Origin: Eremomyces bilateralis CBS 781.70
Taxonomy: Eukaryota > Ascomycota > Dothideomycetes > Eremomycetales > Eremomycetaceae
Reading direction: 5' to 3'
Assembly: GCF_010015585.1 (NCBI RefSeq)
Contig: NW_022985071.1
Coordinates: 1,050,112 to 1,114,111, forward strand
Length of the DNA stretch: 64,000 bases
Below are positions 47,274 through 60,863 of this stretch, one piece after another. The notes under the pieces are model-generated. The model was not told the origin of the DNA. It ran no database searches and worked only from the letters and a program-made list of their open reading frames with translations. Made by a program: the position numbers and the translations under genes. Position 1 is the first letter of the stretch. Each line of letters starts with the position of its first letter.

Positions 47274-49640
47274 TGTGTTTCATTAGAGTCGACAACCAAA
47301 CGCCGAGTCTACTTCTATATCTCGCCGCAGACGAAGTGAAGACTCGATACCAAGAAGGAATAGCGATATAAGACGACTTTGAGGAAACCAGACTTGAAGA
47401 CTAACAGTCTACCTCAATATAAAGACCGACGGCATCAGAATTCAAAATTTGGCGTATGACAGATGTAGACGAAGAACAGAAGAAGACTCAGTCCAGTTGA
47501 AGGGTAGAGGTATCGAGTAAGCATTAGTTGCATTCGTAAGTACTAGAGTCCTCAGTCATGGTACTGGCGGAGTCCGCCCGCAATCGGCTTCCATTTGCGA
47601 GTCGAGGTTAGCCAGTCCCCGCCTCAACCGGGCCAATGAGAGCGGGGAAATAACACTGGATATGTGGGAGGAGTGAGCTGCATCGGTTCTTTAGGTTAGT
47701 TTTCTAGTTGATGGGGGGGATGGAATCCATCCAGTATGGTTGGGACGAAACTATTCCGCCGCTACGAGTGGAACTGCAGCCATGTCGTTTGCCGAACCCC
47801 CGAACGGTACGGGACGGGAAAGCCAACAGGAGCCTGATGGCTGAGCGGGGTTGGGGTTCTGTTTTTACTGCGGCAGCCGGGATTTGGTGACATTGGGCGG
47901 GTTGATGCAATAATAGCACGTGACTCCATCACACGGCCAGGCCGCCAGACAACCATAGACCTGAACCTCTGATTTCAGTGTGGTTTTTTGCAATACATTT
48001 ACGCATCATATTTTTGGGGAGAGGGTGTAGGTATGTCTTAGTAAGAAACTTAGTGTTGCATCAAATGGCTTTTCAGCTAGTCATATTGGCTTGTTACCTA
48101 TATCATTTAGTACTAAACTGCTAGAGTATTTTATTATCCAATCATATTAGTCCAACCACGATTTCACCTTTCTCCCCTCAGGCACAGTGAATTGAATAAT
48201 CAGAGAATCAGTGCTCCACAAGAGTCAGTTGCTTCCAGACGGTTATGTTTCTATTCGATCCTGCCCTCCTATTCTACATACGGATATTTTAAATGCGTCC
48301 CAATGATCGTTGCCGCTGATATTTGCCACTGATTTTCCTGCTCGAAAAAGCATCGATGCCGTAATAATATAGAACAGACCATCGGAGAATAGCATGCATA
48401 GGTAGAATCAGAAGAACAGGGTCTTATATTCACTACAGTAACTTCCTAGCTATTTAGCTGACCGAGAAGTGTTGGAGACAGCCCATGGACCTTCTCGACT
48501 GTCGCCTCTGACACCCGATCCGATTGATCAAAGTAGGCGGACAACTGACCTCCGTCCAAATAACGATGGGGTTCTCGACTTTCTAGATCTAGCCAAATCT
48601 CCTAAGAAAACCCGATGGCCCAATAGCTTGCAGATTGTTGCTGTAGGTTGACTCATCCCCATACTAGGCACTAAGTTCGGCTCCTGGCAGCTCCGTTGCA
48701 GAATGTTCTGTAAAGAATCCTACTCCTCCCCCAGGGACCACAAGTCATAGTGGTTTTCACTGAGGTACCCTCCTGTGTTCATCACCTAAACGACCAACCT
48801 CATCCTGAAGACCAGGTCTAATGAGACCGTTGGCCCTTTGGGCATAAGAATTGCTGTGTATAGACGTTACAGGGATTGTTTCAACCATAGCAGGCGAAAC
48901 ATCAGTCTCGTTCCCCCTTTTCAGGCGGTTTGGTCGTAGCGAAACCGTAAGAAAGCCTGCAATTCATCATAAAGGAACTCCGATCAGGTATATGCGGAGC
49001 CTCCACAGCAGGCAGACTGAATATTCGCATCTTGTGCAGGTATAACTGGCGCAGACATGAAATCCTTTCCACCCTCCACGCAGAAGAATTTAAAGTAGCT
49101 CCAGAATCTAGTGGTACTTCCTAGGGCTGCCTGAGTTGCGTGATGGACAATTCCGAGTGGTTGAGGAGACTTTTACCAGTAAAACAGTCAAAGCAGTCAA
49201 AACAGTGTGCGTCAAGAAAACGAAATTGGAGGTCGAAATAGTCCACATTGTTCAGACTTAGAGATCATCCGAAGCTCTTCTTTAAATTGACAAAGCTTTC
49301 AAATCTATGACTGGGAAGTGGATTGCATTGAGTAAAGGCCGGATGAGATGACCGAAGGACTAGAATTGCACGCCACTGAAACCTGAAGCGACAGAAAGCT
49401 AAGAAACTACATCATTTGTTAGCCTCAAGAGCTACAACTATGTGACAATGACACAATGTAAAGAGATGTATACAAGTTTTGAAAATGGAGAATTGGCAAG
49501 TTAACATGAGTGAACAAGACAGAACAGACGCCTAGGAGAGATCACGTGCTGTGGTGATCCAGGATGCATCGATTGAATGACCGCATCAAATCAATTATTT
49601 TGTATTTCTAATTCCACTGATATTCCACCATAACGTCGCC
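47274..49640. other. Gap without a confident gene
   Basis: About 2.4 kb with only short frames. The middle (48.0-48.45 kb) looks AT-rich with oligo-A/T stretches. The left end is the upstream region of the transporter gene and the right end that of grx5. GCACGTGA (47916-47923) and TCACGTGC (49542-49549, about 90 bp before the grx5 start) occur here. Confidence 0.4.
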
Positions 49641-50239
49641 ATGTCTGCTATATCAATATTCTCATCCGTATGCACTATTCCTTTTGCAGCACTGAACCTA
49701 CAGAAAGTAACCATGCATCACAGGCCCTGCGGCAAACCGCCCGCCCAACCCGTCTCCTCACATCCCAACTCTCCCGACCGACATGGACTCCTTCCTTTTC
49801 CCGCCTCGCACCCCTTCAGGCCCGCCTCCTCTCCGACTCCACGAAACAAGCCATCAACCAAGCTGTGGCGACCTCGCCGGTCGTCTTGTTCATGAAAGGG
49901 ACGCCGGAAGCCCCGCAATGCGGCTACTCGCGCGCCTCGATCCAGATCCTGGGCCTCCAGGGCGTGGACCCTGCGAAGTTTACGGCGTTCAACGTCTTGG
50001 AGGACGAAGAGCTGCGGCAAGGTACGGAAGGAGTGCGCCATGCGTTTGGTCCGATGGAGTGCTAACGGTGCTTAGGTATCAAGGAGTACACGAACTGGCC
50101 GACGATCCCGCAGCTTTATTTGGAGAAGGAATTCGTGGGCGGTGCTGATATCGTCATGTCCATGCATCAGGACGGATCATTGGCGCAGCTTCTGGAGGAG
50201 AAGAAAGTCCTCGTCCCTGCAGAAGAGGAGAGCAAGTAG
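49641..50239 (+). CDS. grx5: Mitochondrial monothiol glutaredoxin (Grx5)
   Basis: Three exons (49641-49667, 49724-50021, 50076-50239) join to 162 residues. The 27-nt first exon (MSAISIFSS) is favoured because its GTATGC donor and TCACAG acceptor define a normal 56-nt intron and give a compact presequence; an alternative start inside that intron (49670) would give a longer, unlikely leader. The protein then reads [14 protein letters not shown] and the glutaredoxin core [20 protein letters not shown], ending with [20 protein letters not shown]. The active site is CGYS rather than the usual CGFS. Grx5 passes Fe-S clusters in the mitochondrial matrix to target apoproteins. Very sure of the family. 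Confidence 0.93.
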
Positions 50240-50858
50240 CCTGGTCTCCGTATGGGCCGTACGCCCAGTGGAGTCGATGGTTCTACTTCTGTACAACATG
50301 TGTTGTATACGACGGATCTGTATGCTACGCGGGCTTCAATTTCTCAAACAGGCCACCATCCAATCTGCCGAATGACATCTTAGGAATATATTCTTCTAAA
50401 TGGATTGGAACGATGGGTTCAACACGCAGTGGCATAACTTCGGTTCATAAGGCTCAAGTCAGGTCTGGGGATATCAGATCGAGAAAGAACGATTCGAAGT
50501 CCTAATAGAAGCACGTAATCCTGAACAATAGTTGTCCCCAATGTGCTACAGTCTACCAACATTCGCGTATCGCTTGCCTTTTGCACCAATGAAAACCATT
50601 GCTCGCCAAACCAGGTCAAAGTGCGTCGTCTTCACTGTGCCGCGACAGAACCGCGGCGAAGAATACTGATGCATTCGTTCACACCGTCAATTAAGAATCC
50701 GAACCCACACGATCTCACCACGACACCGTCGCAATGAGGGGACGACAGCAGCGGGTACTCATAGCGCAATTCATCGGAACCTTTCCGAGATTCCGCAAGG
50801 AGAACTGACTCATAGGACACTTCCAAACTACCAAGGAGCCTTTCTGTTCACGTCCACT
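50240..50858. other. Intergenic between convergent genes
   Basis: This holds the 3' flanks of grx5 (+) and hulA (-). Short frames only; nothing recognised. Confidence 0.5.
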
Positions 50859-53746
<2,888 letters not shown>

Positions 53747-55621
53747 GACGACCGTTGGGTCGGATGGAATCCGAGTCGATTAGCGGAGGTCCAGATGAAG
53801 ATAGCGATGAGGAGAGATTCCCACAATCTCGGAGGACCCCGGCAACGATATGTGGAAGGAAAGCCTCAAGATGCGAGAGGCCGATGATGGAAGGAGAAAG
53901 TGCAACTCAGCACGACCACGTTCCCGTTCTGGTATTCCAGTGTGAGGGTGTCGTTGGAGGTGGAGCGAGCTGTGGAGGACGCACGAGGCCAAGGGTCGAT
54001 CGGAGCGACTGAAGGAGAGAACAAGCCGCCAGTCAGCCAGGGAACTCAGTTGGGACTTGGGACTTGGGGCTTGGCTTGAGAATGAGGTAGGTAAGTTGGC
54101 TAGTGCGCGTCGTGAGGAAGTGCTAACTGTGCTAAGGAACAAGCGCCTAGTGGCGACGTGGGTGAGTTTGACGGTGCAAAGTGGGCTGTGCAGCTGCCCG
54201 TCCAGGTGCTATTGATGTATTCGGGGCTGTATGTCGTATTATAGGTTCGTGGAAGGCCGTGACGAATTAATTAAGGCAGTGCCTGATATGGTCAGGTCGG
54301 TAGGGGACGACTCCTGACGAGGATTCGAACTTTTCCTCGAGTTTGCAGATGACGCTTTGGTGAGAGAGAAAAGGATGGAAAGTTGGTACTGTTCAGGTCC
54401 AGTTCCAGTTCGGCGGTTCAGAGGATCGGTGTAAGACTTCAAGTTCCCCGTCCCTCACACTCTCTACTTCTAAGAACCACCGAAACTGGGACTCGAGATG
54501 TCCTAATCGCAGGAGACATCAGTTGTCGCATGTCACTTGGATTTTGTGGTAGAAGTTATCCAATGGGAAAATGAAGAAGGTTATCAGAACAGAATCAGAT
54601 ATTGGTGGAAAAAGAGTTTATTTACTTGGGCAAGTACTTATCTCTACTCCGTACCTACTTATGTCCCAGACTCCCAGTTAACTTAAATACAGTAGCACTT
54701 ACTAAGATACGAAGATCAATAGCAGTGTGCCTAACGACCAGACCAATGAAAGCCGAGTTTTGCTTCTCGAGTATCCAGGCGCCTCTAATAATCCAGCTGC
54801 TGGATGGCGAGATGTAAGCAGTAAGCAGGCACTTTGATCGACCGTAGACCTCCATTTGTGGACGATGAAATTTCCACGTCCACAGAACAACTATTTTTAA
54901 TAAATCCATTGAAGTGAGAACCGAGAGGTGAGAAGTGAATTGGAGACCATCCGATGCCGGATTTCTCGTGGTGAGAGATCCATGCCATTCTTGTCTGTTG
55001 GGACTTCTGGAAACCGCTGGAAAGGGACTGTTCCGAACGCAGTACGTACGTATCGTTTTCGTATCCGGCCGCGAGTTAATGGATGCCCTACAGAGTAACG
55101 TTGAGTGCTACAGAAAAGACCTCCAAAAACGGAGGTTTCTGACGCCGTTTTCTGCGGTTTTTCCACCTAGGTGAAACGCCCTCGTTTCGTTACCAGCATT
55201 GCCCAAAACTCCCTGGCATTGTGCCAAGCCCTGCACACGCTCACCAAAGTCGGATCCCTACTTTGGTCCATCCAACCAGCCCAAACTTGGTGGGGGGCCG
55301 ATTTTGGACTTCCTGTTTTCAGTTTTTTGACCTTCGCAACTTCAATGCCTCCATGCTAATTTCGGAAGCATGGTTGGTGTCAAGCGATATGGCTCCGCTG
55401 CAGAGCCTTCCTCTGCTTTCGTATATAATAACAACCAATGTCCAGGCCCGTCGCTTGATGGATCGTTCCGTCGTGCCCGCTTGTCTTCTCTTCTCTTCCA
55501 TACTTGGGCCGTCGCTCTTTCACTCCTCCAGACGCATCTCCGTTAACCGGCTGCCTTTGGCTGAATTGCACTTCGCTCTCTTAGGCGACCGCTCTCTACA
55601 TCGAACTCCGAGACCATCGTA
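53747..55621. other. Gap: hulA upstream region grading into accessory sequence
   Basis: No gene was recognised. The left part is the hulA promoter. Near 55125-55140 there is a small perfect stem (cctcc aaaaac ggagg). The boundary where conserved sequence ends and the transposon-rich tract begins lies somewhere in this stretch, but I cannot place it. Confidence 0.4.
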
Positions 55622-57949
55622 ATGGGAAGAGGAAACAAGTCGCGCCCCCGCGGCAAAAAAGATACGCCATGAGACTCTGCGTACTATGAATCGCTCTATG
55701 CCGACGATCTAACCCCAGCATTGCGCCCTATCACAGCCGCAACCGAGAGAGGAGTTGACTATGTGTGGAAGAAGTGGACAAAGTGTGTATTCGCTAGGAT
55801 TTCCCAAGTCTATCCATGACTGGCTGTCTATCCCTCTTTGATCAGATACTGTTCGCTCCGAGTCCTTAACCCGGATGCTCTTGACCGCCTGCGAAACATG
55901 AGCGTAGCCGAGATCCGGCGATTCATGCACTGGTATCTGGAAAATCATGCTATGACGAAGCTGAATTCCTTCTATGTGCTGATGCGTTACTGGCGGATGA
56001 TGTACGCTCGGAAGATATACCAAAGCCTAGACCTTGTCATCGCTTCGGATATGAAAGACGTAAGGCTGTGGTTCCGTCTAGAGACCGTCTCTAACAGCAT
56101 CGCTAAGGTATGGTTAGTTCATCGGCACCGTCCTTAAAAAGCGAGTACAGTTTGAGTGAGGGGATGAAAGAGAAGCCTGTCATGAACGTAGACGATGGGT
56201 ACCTGCTCCTATACCACCATTACGCGCTATCGAACGAATACTACGCACACGAGCGGGAGCGAGTTCAGCACAGTTTGATTATTCTCTTCATGATAGGCAC
56301 CTCTGCAAGGCCGTCGACGCTCGTCGAAGGGGGCGGCTACTACAACACAAACGAATGCCTTAAGTACAACGATATTGAGATATTCAAGGTTAGAGATCCA
56401 AACCTCCCCTCTCAACAAGTCTTTCTTATGAGAGTCCGGCTTCGGCTTCTCAAGGGCAAAAGAGACAAGGGCCTGCCGTAAGTATTCCATATCCTCTTGA
56501 GTTCACGTCGGCTAAGGTCATTAAGGATCAAGGTGGTGTTTTGTGAGCGAGACGATAATCTTGCTTTTTGCGCCATTCTGCAAGTTTTCGGGCTCGCCTT
56601 CGCAGATGACGCCTTCGACAGTGACTGGATCAAGCAGCCAAAGGACTTGTATACATTTTCGGTCCCACCTCACCTGCAAAGTGTGCAGCTACATTGGAAA
56701 GAGTCAATGCAGGACATTCCGATTTTCCGGCGATCTGTTTTTCGCGGCGGGCAGGCGACCATATCACCGAATAGATCGGTTCAGTACATGAATCTCTATT
56801 ACCAGAACGCGCGACTAGGTAAATCTGCTGGTTTTGCAGATCCTCTCGGGCTATACAGCTATCGTAGAGGCGCTGGTGAAGCGATTGATTGTAAGGGCAC
56901 ACTCTTACTCCTACGCTGGCAATCTTCTTACATCTGCGTGCTTCATAACGTTTTTGAGGCCTTCCTCGCTAACATCATTTCTAGGCGTAGCTGGTTCAGA
57001 TATGCGGAGCTTTATGATGGGCCATGCTCGTGCAAGTCTCTTTGAGCGCTATTATCGTAATAGCGTTGTCCAGCTCGATTCGGTATCCACGTTCCTCGAA
57101 GTGCCTTCCAGCGACGCGCTGATCAAACTGGCTGGGCATATGAGCTTGACCCGGGATCTCTCTGCGGCCGATTCCATCAACGTCGAGGATTCTGCGGTTG
57201 ACAGCGACCCTAGTATCCAAGAAATCGAAAAGACGTGCCTCCGGTTTCGGAAAGACCTCATTGAAACTTTTGGGAAGATCAAGAACGGAACGGGCACGGA
57301 GCTCTACGATACGTACCGGCGCGAGCGAAGCCATTTACGCAGCGAGAGGATTAAGGTAAAACGGGCGCTCGAGGAAGAAGCCCGGCAACAGTATTTCCGG
57401 ACCGCCGGGACTAGGTATATCGATGAACAGCGACGCGGCATCGCTCGTGAATATGTCGAACCGAAACCTATATTCCAATTCGAGGAACAGGAGAGGCTGG
57501 CAGCGCTCCTCTTCCAGAATCGAGATGTTCGGCAAGTATCTGAGGAAGAGATTTACGGGGTAGCGCATTGCAGCGATGGATAACCTAATCAGCTTATGCG
57601 GTCGGCATTTGCCCCGCCATGCGCCCCGTCGTCATCTCTCGTTGCGAGATAAATCTGTGGAAGAATACCGGAGGAGGATGAGAAAGATTTTGACCCCGAC
57701 CTCTTCCCTTTGGTGTGTCTGGGCACCCAATGCCTGTTCTGTCTCGGCAATCAGAGCCTAGGGCCACAGTCTAGAACCTTCGCATTTGCTCGAAAGGATG
57801 CTCTAAAGGATCACGTTGAGAAGCATTTACGCCACCACGACTGGTCGAAAGAGCCGGAATGCCCTCACCCGCTCTGCGAAGAGGCTTTGAGCACTGATAT
57901 GCACTTCAAGAACCATACGGCATGGGTTCACAACATTTTCTTGTAGCGA
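55622..57949 (+). pseudogene. Broken DUF3435 tyrosine-recombinase gene with zinc-finger tail
   Basis: The ancestral frame starts at ATG 55622 (MGRGNKSRPRGKKDTP) but meets TGA at 55670 and again at 55817 in the same frame. Reading on in that frame gives the N-terminal helical region (MSVAEIRRFMHWYLENHAM). A one-base excess in an A-run near 56136 shifts into the block EKPVMNVDDGYLLLYHHYAL and the box with GTSARPSTLVEGG. After a likely 46-nt intron comes the region ending YSYRRGAGEAID. A further intron (about 56891-56987) leads to MGHARASLFERYY, which carries the presumed nucleophile. Shifts near 57550 and 57665 separate the C-terminal finger region (CLGTQCLFCLG, CPHPLCEEA, HFKNHTAWVH). DUF3435 proteins are YR-type recombinases of fungal mobile elements, including Starship captains. 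Not functional as read. Confidence 0.82.
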
Positions 57950-58390
57950 AACTGCCAATGAAAACACTGTTCGGAAAGTCCTTGACTGCCAAGACACATC
58001 TGGAGCTTTGTTTCAACCTCCAGATGTGTCTTGGCATCACTCCAGTCTCTTGTCGCTCCACCTTTCCGTATCATTCCAGACTCCATGTTCCTACTTGCGT
58101 TGTCTCATGGGTGTACTGATTTGTATCACACCGATCTCCGAAAATGAGCTCAGACGCAGGCAACCTGAGCTTCAGAAAGATATGCATGAACGAGAAATGT
58201 CCAATTATGTTGGTGTCATGTACGGTTACGCCACTTGATACTCTGTTCTGTTGAGAGAGCGTCGGTGTGAGATACTCGAGCGACTGTGGAGCGGGAGTGC
58301 TTTCCTCGCGGATACATCAACCGCCGACATCCAATACTGGTGTCTGAACATCCTGGCGCTTGCAATTGCACATCCACCATCCTAACCATC
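57950..58390. other. Intergenic with a perfect 19-bp hairpin
   Basis: No gene. The hairpin at 57987-58036 is listed separately. The right end is the upstream region of the chitin-binding gene. Confidence 0.5.
57987..58036. repeat. Perfect 19-bp inverted repeat with 12-nt loop
   Basis: TGCCAAGACACATCTGGAG at 57987-58005 is followed by a 12-nt loop and its exact reverse complement at 58018-58036. It lies 40 bp after the end of the DUF3435 relic. It could fold as a hairpin in RNA or DNA. Confidence 0.95.
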
Positions 58391-59242
58391 ATGAAAGCGA
58401 GAATCATTCTTCTGGGCCTGCGTTTTGCAGCCTCAACTCTAGGAGCCTCGGCTCCCAAGGACGCTCCGGAAATCCTTCTTGCAGGACCACGACCTCCAGA
58501 GACCCCAAATCTTACTCCTCCGACAGGTGCTTCTTCGTTTTCGAAGCCGTACTGCATCTCCCAACCGCCCCAAGGTAGCTGCTATACCGCCAAAGTCTGC
58601 AACCAAGGGCCCGTAGATCTTAAACCGTGCGATAAATACACCGTCACTTATGACAAGCATGGAAATCCTCTGGAGGAGGAATTTACAATGAGTCCGAACC
58701 GTCCAAGATGTGGGAAACAAGCGAATGGTATCACCTGCGACCCGTAAGTTTGGCACTGCGTCTGATATTGAGAGGTTCTAACGCAGAAAGCCATAATGGA
58801 TGGGTAGTTGTTGTTCAGAGGATGGGTATTGTGGGAGCGACGAGTATATCTGCAGTATCAAGAAGAAATGTCCTGCTTGTCCCACTGAAGGTGGTTGTCA
58901 GTCAGGGGGTAACTACAATTTCACGCATCACCAGCTTTTTAGAGGCATAAATCAGATATCTAACTGTGAACCAGACTACTACCCACGGCCTCCGGAGACT
59001 TCTGAAAATAAATGCGGCCCACAGTTCGGTGGAAAGCTGTGTGATGTCCGTTTCAATACAGGACCATGCTGCTCAAAGGAAGGGTAAACCCGACCACCCC
59101 TTGAGGCAGAATTCCGCTGACCAGTGAATAGTGAATGCGGCTAAACGGCAATAGATATTGTGGGTCTTCTTCACAGCATTGCGGTACAGGGTGTCAGAAC
59201 GGGTTAGTCAACTCGCAAGACACAGAAGACGACAGATATTGA
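58391..59242 (+). CDS. Secreted chitin-binding protein with hevein-like (CBM18) domains
   Basis: Exons 58391-58743, 58808-59083 and 59155-59242 join to 238 residues. The N-terminus looks like a signal peptide (MKARIILLGLRFAASTLGAS). One hevein-like domain begins RCGKQANGITCDP and continues CCSEDGYCGSDEYIC; a second reads KCGPQFGGKLCDV, CCSKEGYCGSSSQHCGTGC. These bind chitin oligomers, as in fungal lectins and chitin-shielding effectors. The first intron is ambiguous: the nearer acceptor (CGCAG at 58787) leads to an in-frame TAA, while the later TAG at 58805-58807 keeps the gene open but shortens the first domain by a few residues. The gene may therefore be intact or a recent pseudogene. No catalytic domain is attached. 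It sits between mobile-element remains. Confidence 0.72.
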
Positions 59243-60863
59243 TTTGCACAAGACTTTGTACCGCCTAGGAGGAATGCTGAGGGTTGTCCAGCATGAGCGG
59301 ATCTGCGGGAGCCTGCATATTAGATGATAGATCCATTGAGAAGCGCGGACGCGGACGGACCACACTTTCAGAATACCGAATCTCTGATTCCAAATTCAGG
59401 AACCGGTTTGGGCAGATTCCTGGAACAATGGTTGGCATCATGTTCTAGTTCGAGACCAAGACCGATGCCAGGGGCATTAACGAGGAAGCACATGGTGCGG
59501 GAAGTCGCTAGGCGACAGGATTGCTCAATGACATGACGTCAATCTAGGGGACCATTAATATGCAAGAAAGTCGTCATTGCTACTGCCATCCCCCCCGGTC
59601 CATCCATCAGAATTCTGGAAGCGATGCCACGACTTGGGTTTTGCCCAAACCACAGGAACATTCTGCCTCATTTCAAATCGATTATCAGACTGGTCCACGG
59701 TTTTAGGAGAGAAGCAAGTCCATTTCTGAGCATGTTTGTCAATTTTGCAGGTGCTCCATGACTTCTCGAACCTATTCAAATTCCTCCCGGAGTCAAAGCA
59801 CACGGCTCCGACGATAGCTTCATCTTTCGCGGTCGAGGCTATGAGGACTGCTTCGAGAATTTCTCAGCAGCACAATTGCTTGTGCATCGTGCTAAACTTT
59901 TGACTGGTTACAGAATCATATCAGCTTTTATTCCGAAGTGCGCGGACCGGTTGACGCTTACATGTGTCGACACAGCTGGCATCTCCGCTCCCGTTGCGGA
60001 CACAATTAACGTACTCTCGTTTCGTCGAAGCACACTGTTCCGAATTGGCGCAGTTTTTTAAACCGTCAGTGCTGTTGTCGGGACTTGGGGCGCAAGGTGC
60101 TCGTACCATATTCAAGACGACTTTTCAAACCCAGAGGATCCGACACTCCACCATCTGCGCCAGGAACTGCACCGCCCCTGTTCTCACTTGCGTTTCGATT
60201 CCCTCTAGGGCTACGGATCGCATCCTTCTGAGGTTTGGCATCCTTTCTGTTGACGCTTTTTTCCTCGTCGCTTTCCTGGGGCGAATGCGCGGGCGTACTC
60301 GTCGAGGCTCCTCCACGGAGTCCTATGCGTCTTGGATCGTTGGGCAGCATTTCGTTGTTTAGGCTCTAAACAGGCGTGCAGCAGTATGGAAGAGAGATGA
60401 TTGTAACGCGAAGGATCGGGTGGTTTCTTATGGACCATTGGAACGGAGAGGCTCGGGTAGTTAAGGCTTTCAGAGTTTGCATTATATGACATCTTAATGA
60501 TATATCCCTGATTTCCGGGTTTTTCGGCATCTATCATGAATAGAAAGGGAAGAAGTTTGATCATGTGCTACTGAGCGAACGAAATTGGCGTTGACATCCA
60601 GCTTTCATGCGGTCCCTGGAAATATACCAATGGTTTTACATGGAATACTGAATGAGATTTGAATTTGTTCGCATGATGTTTTATGGTAACGGCGCGCAAA
60701 TTCTGCCTGAACAGAAACGAGAGCGCCGACGATGCATGACGTCACAGATAGACAATCTGCTGACAGAGAGGCAAAGTCACTTCAGAGTTCAGAAGCACGA
60801 AGGTCTACCAAACCATTCCAATTCAGTCTATAGAAGGATTACTGCGGACTTCGTGTTCCTGTA
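59243..60863. other. Gap without a confident gene
   Basis: Frames on the minus strand at 59555-59803, 60066-60350 and 60211-60564 are open but unrecognised and do not join clearly. The right end is the left flank of the Tc1 element. Confidence 0.4.

Noticed and set aside
10040-49549. Repeated TCACGTGC/GCACGTGA sites (10040, 10069, 47916, 49542)
   Set aside because: Four occurrences in 64 kb is close to what chance predicts for an 8-mer on both strands; only the copy before grx5 is suggestively placed.
54310-54345. TTCGAATCC-like tRNA B-box on the minus strand
   Set aside because: The flanking 5-bp T-stem does not pair and no A box or acceptor stem could be found.
60211-60564. 117-codon minus-strand frame, with 60066-60350 in another frame
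   Set aside because: Basic, low-complexity composition without recognised domain or clear intron; kept only as a note in the gap entry.
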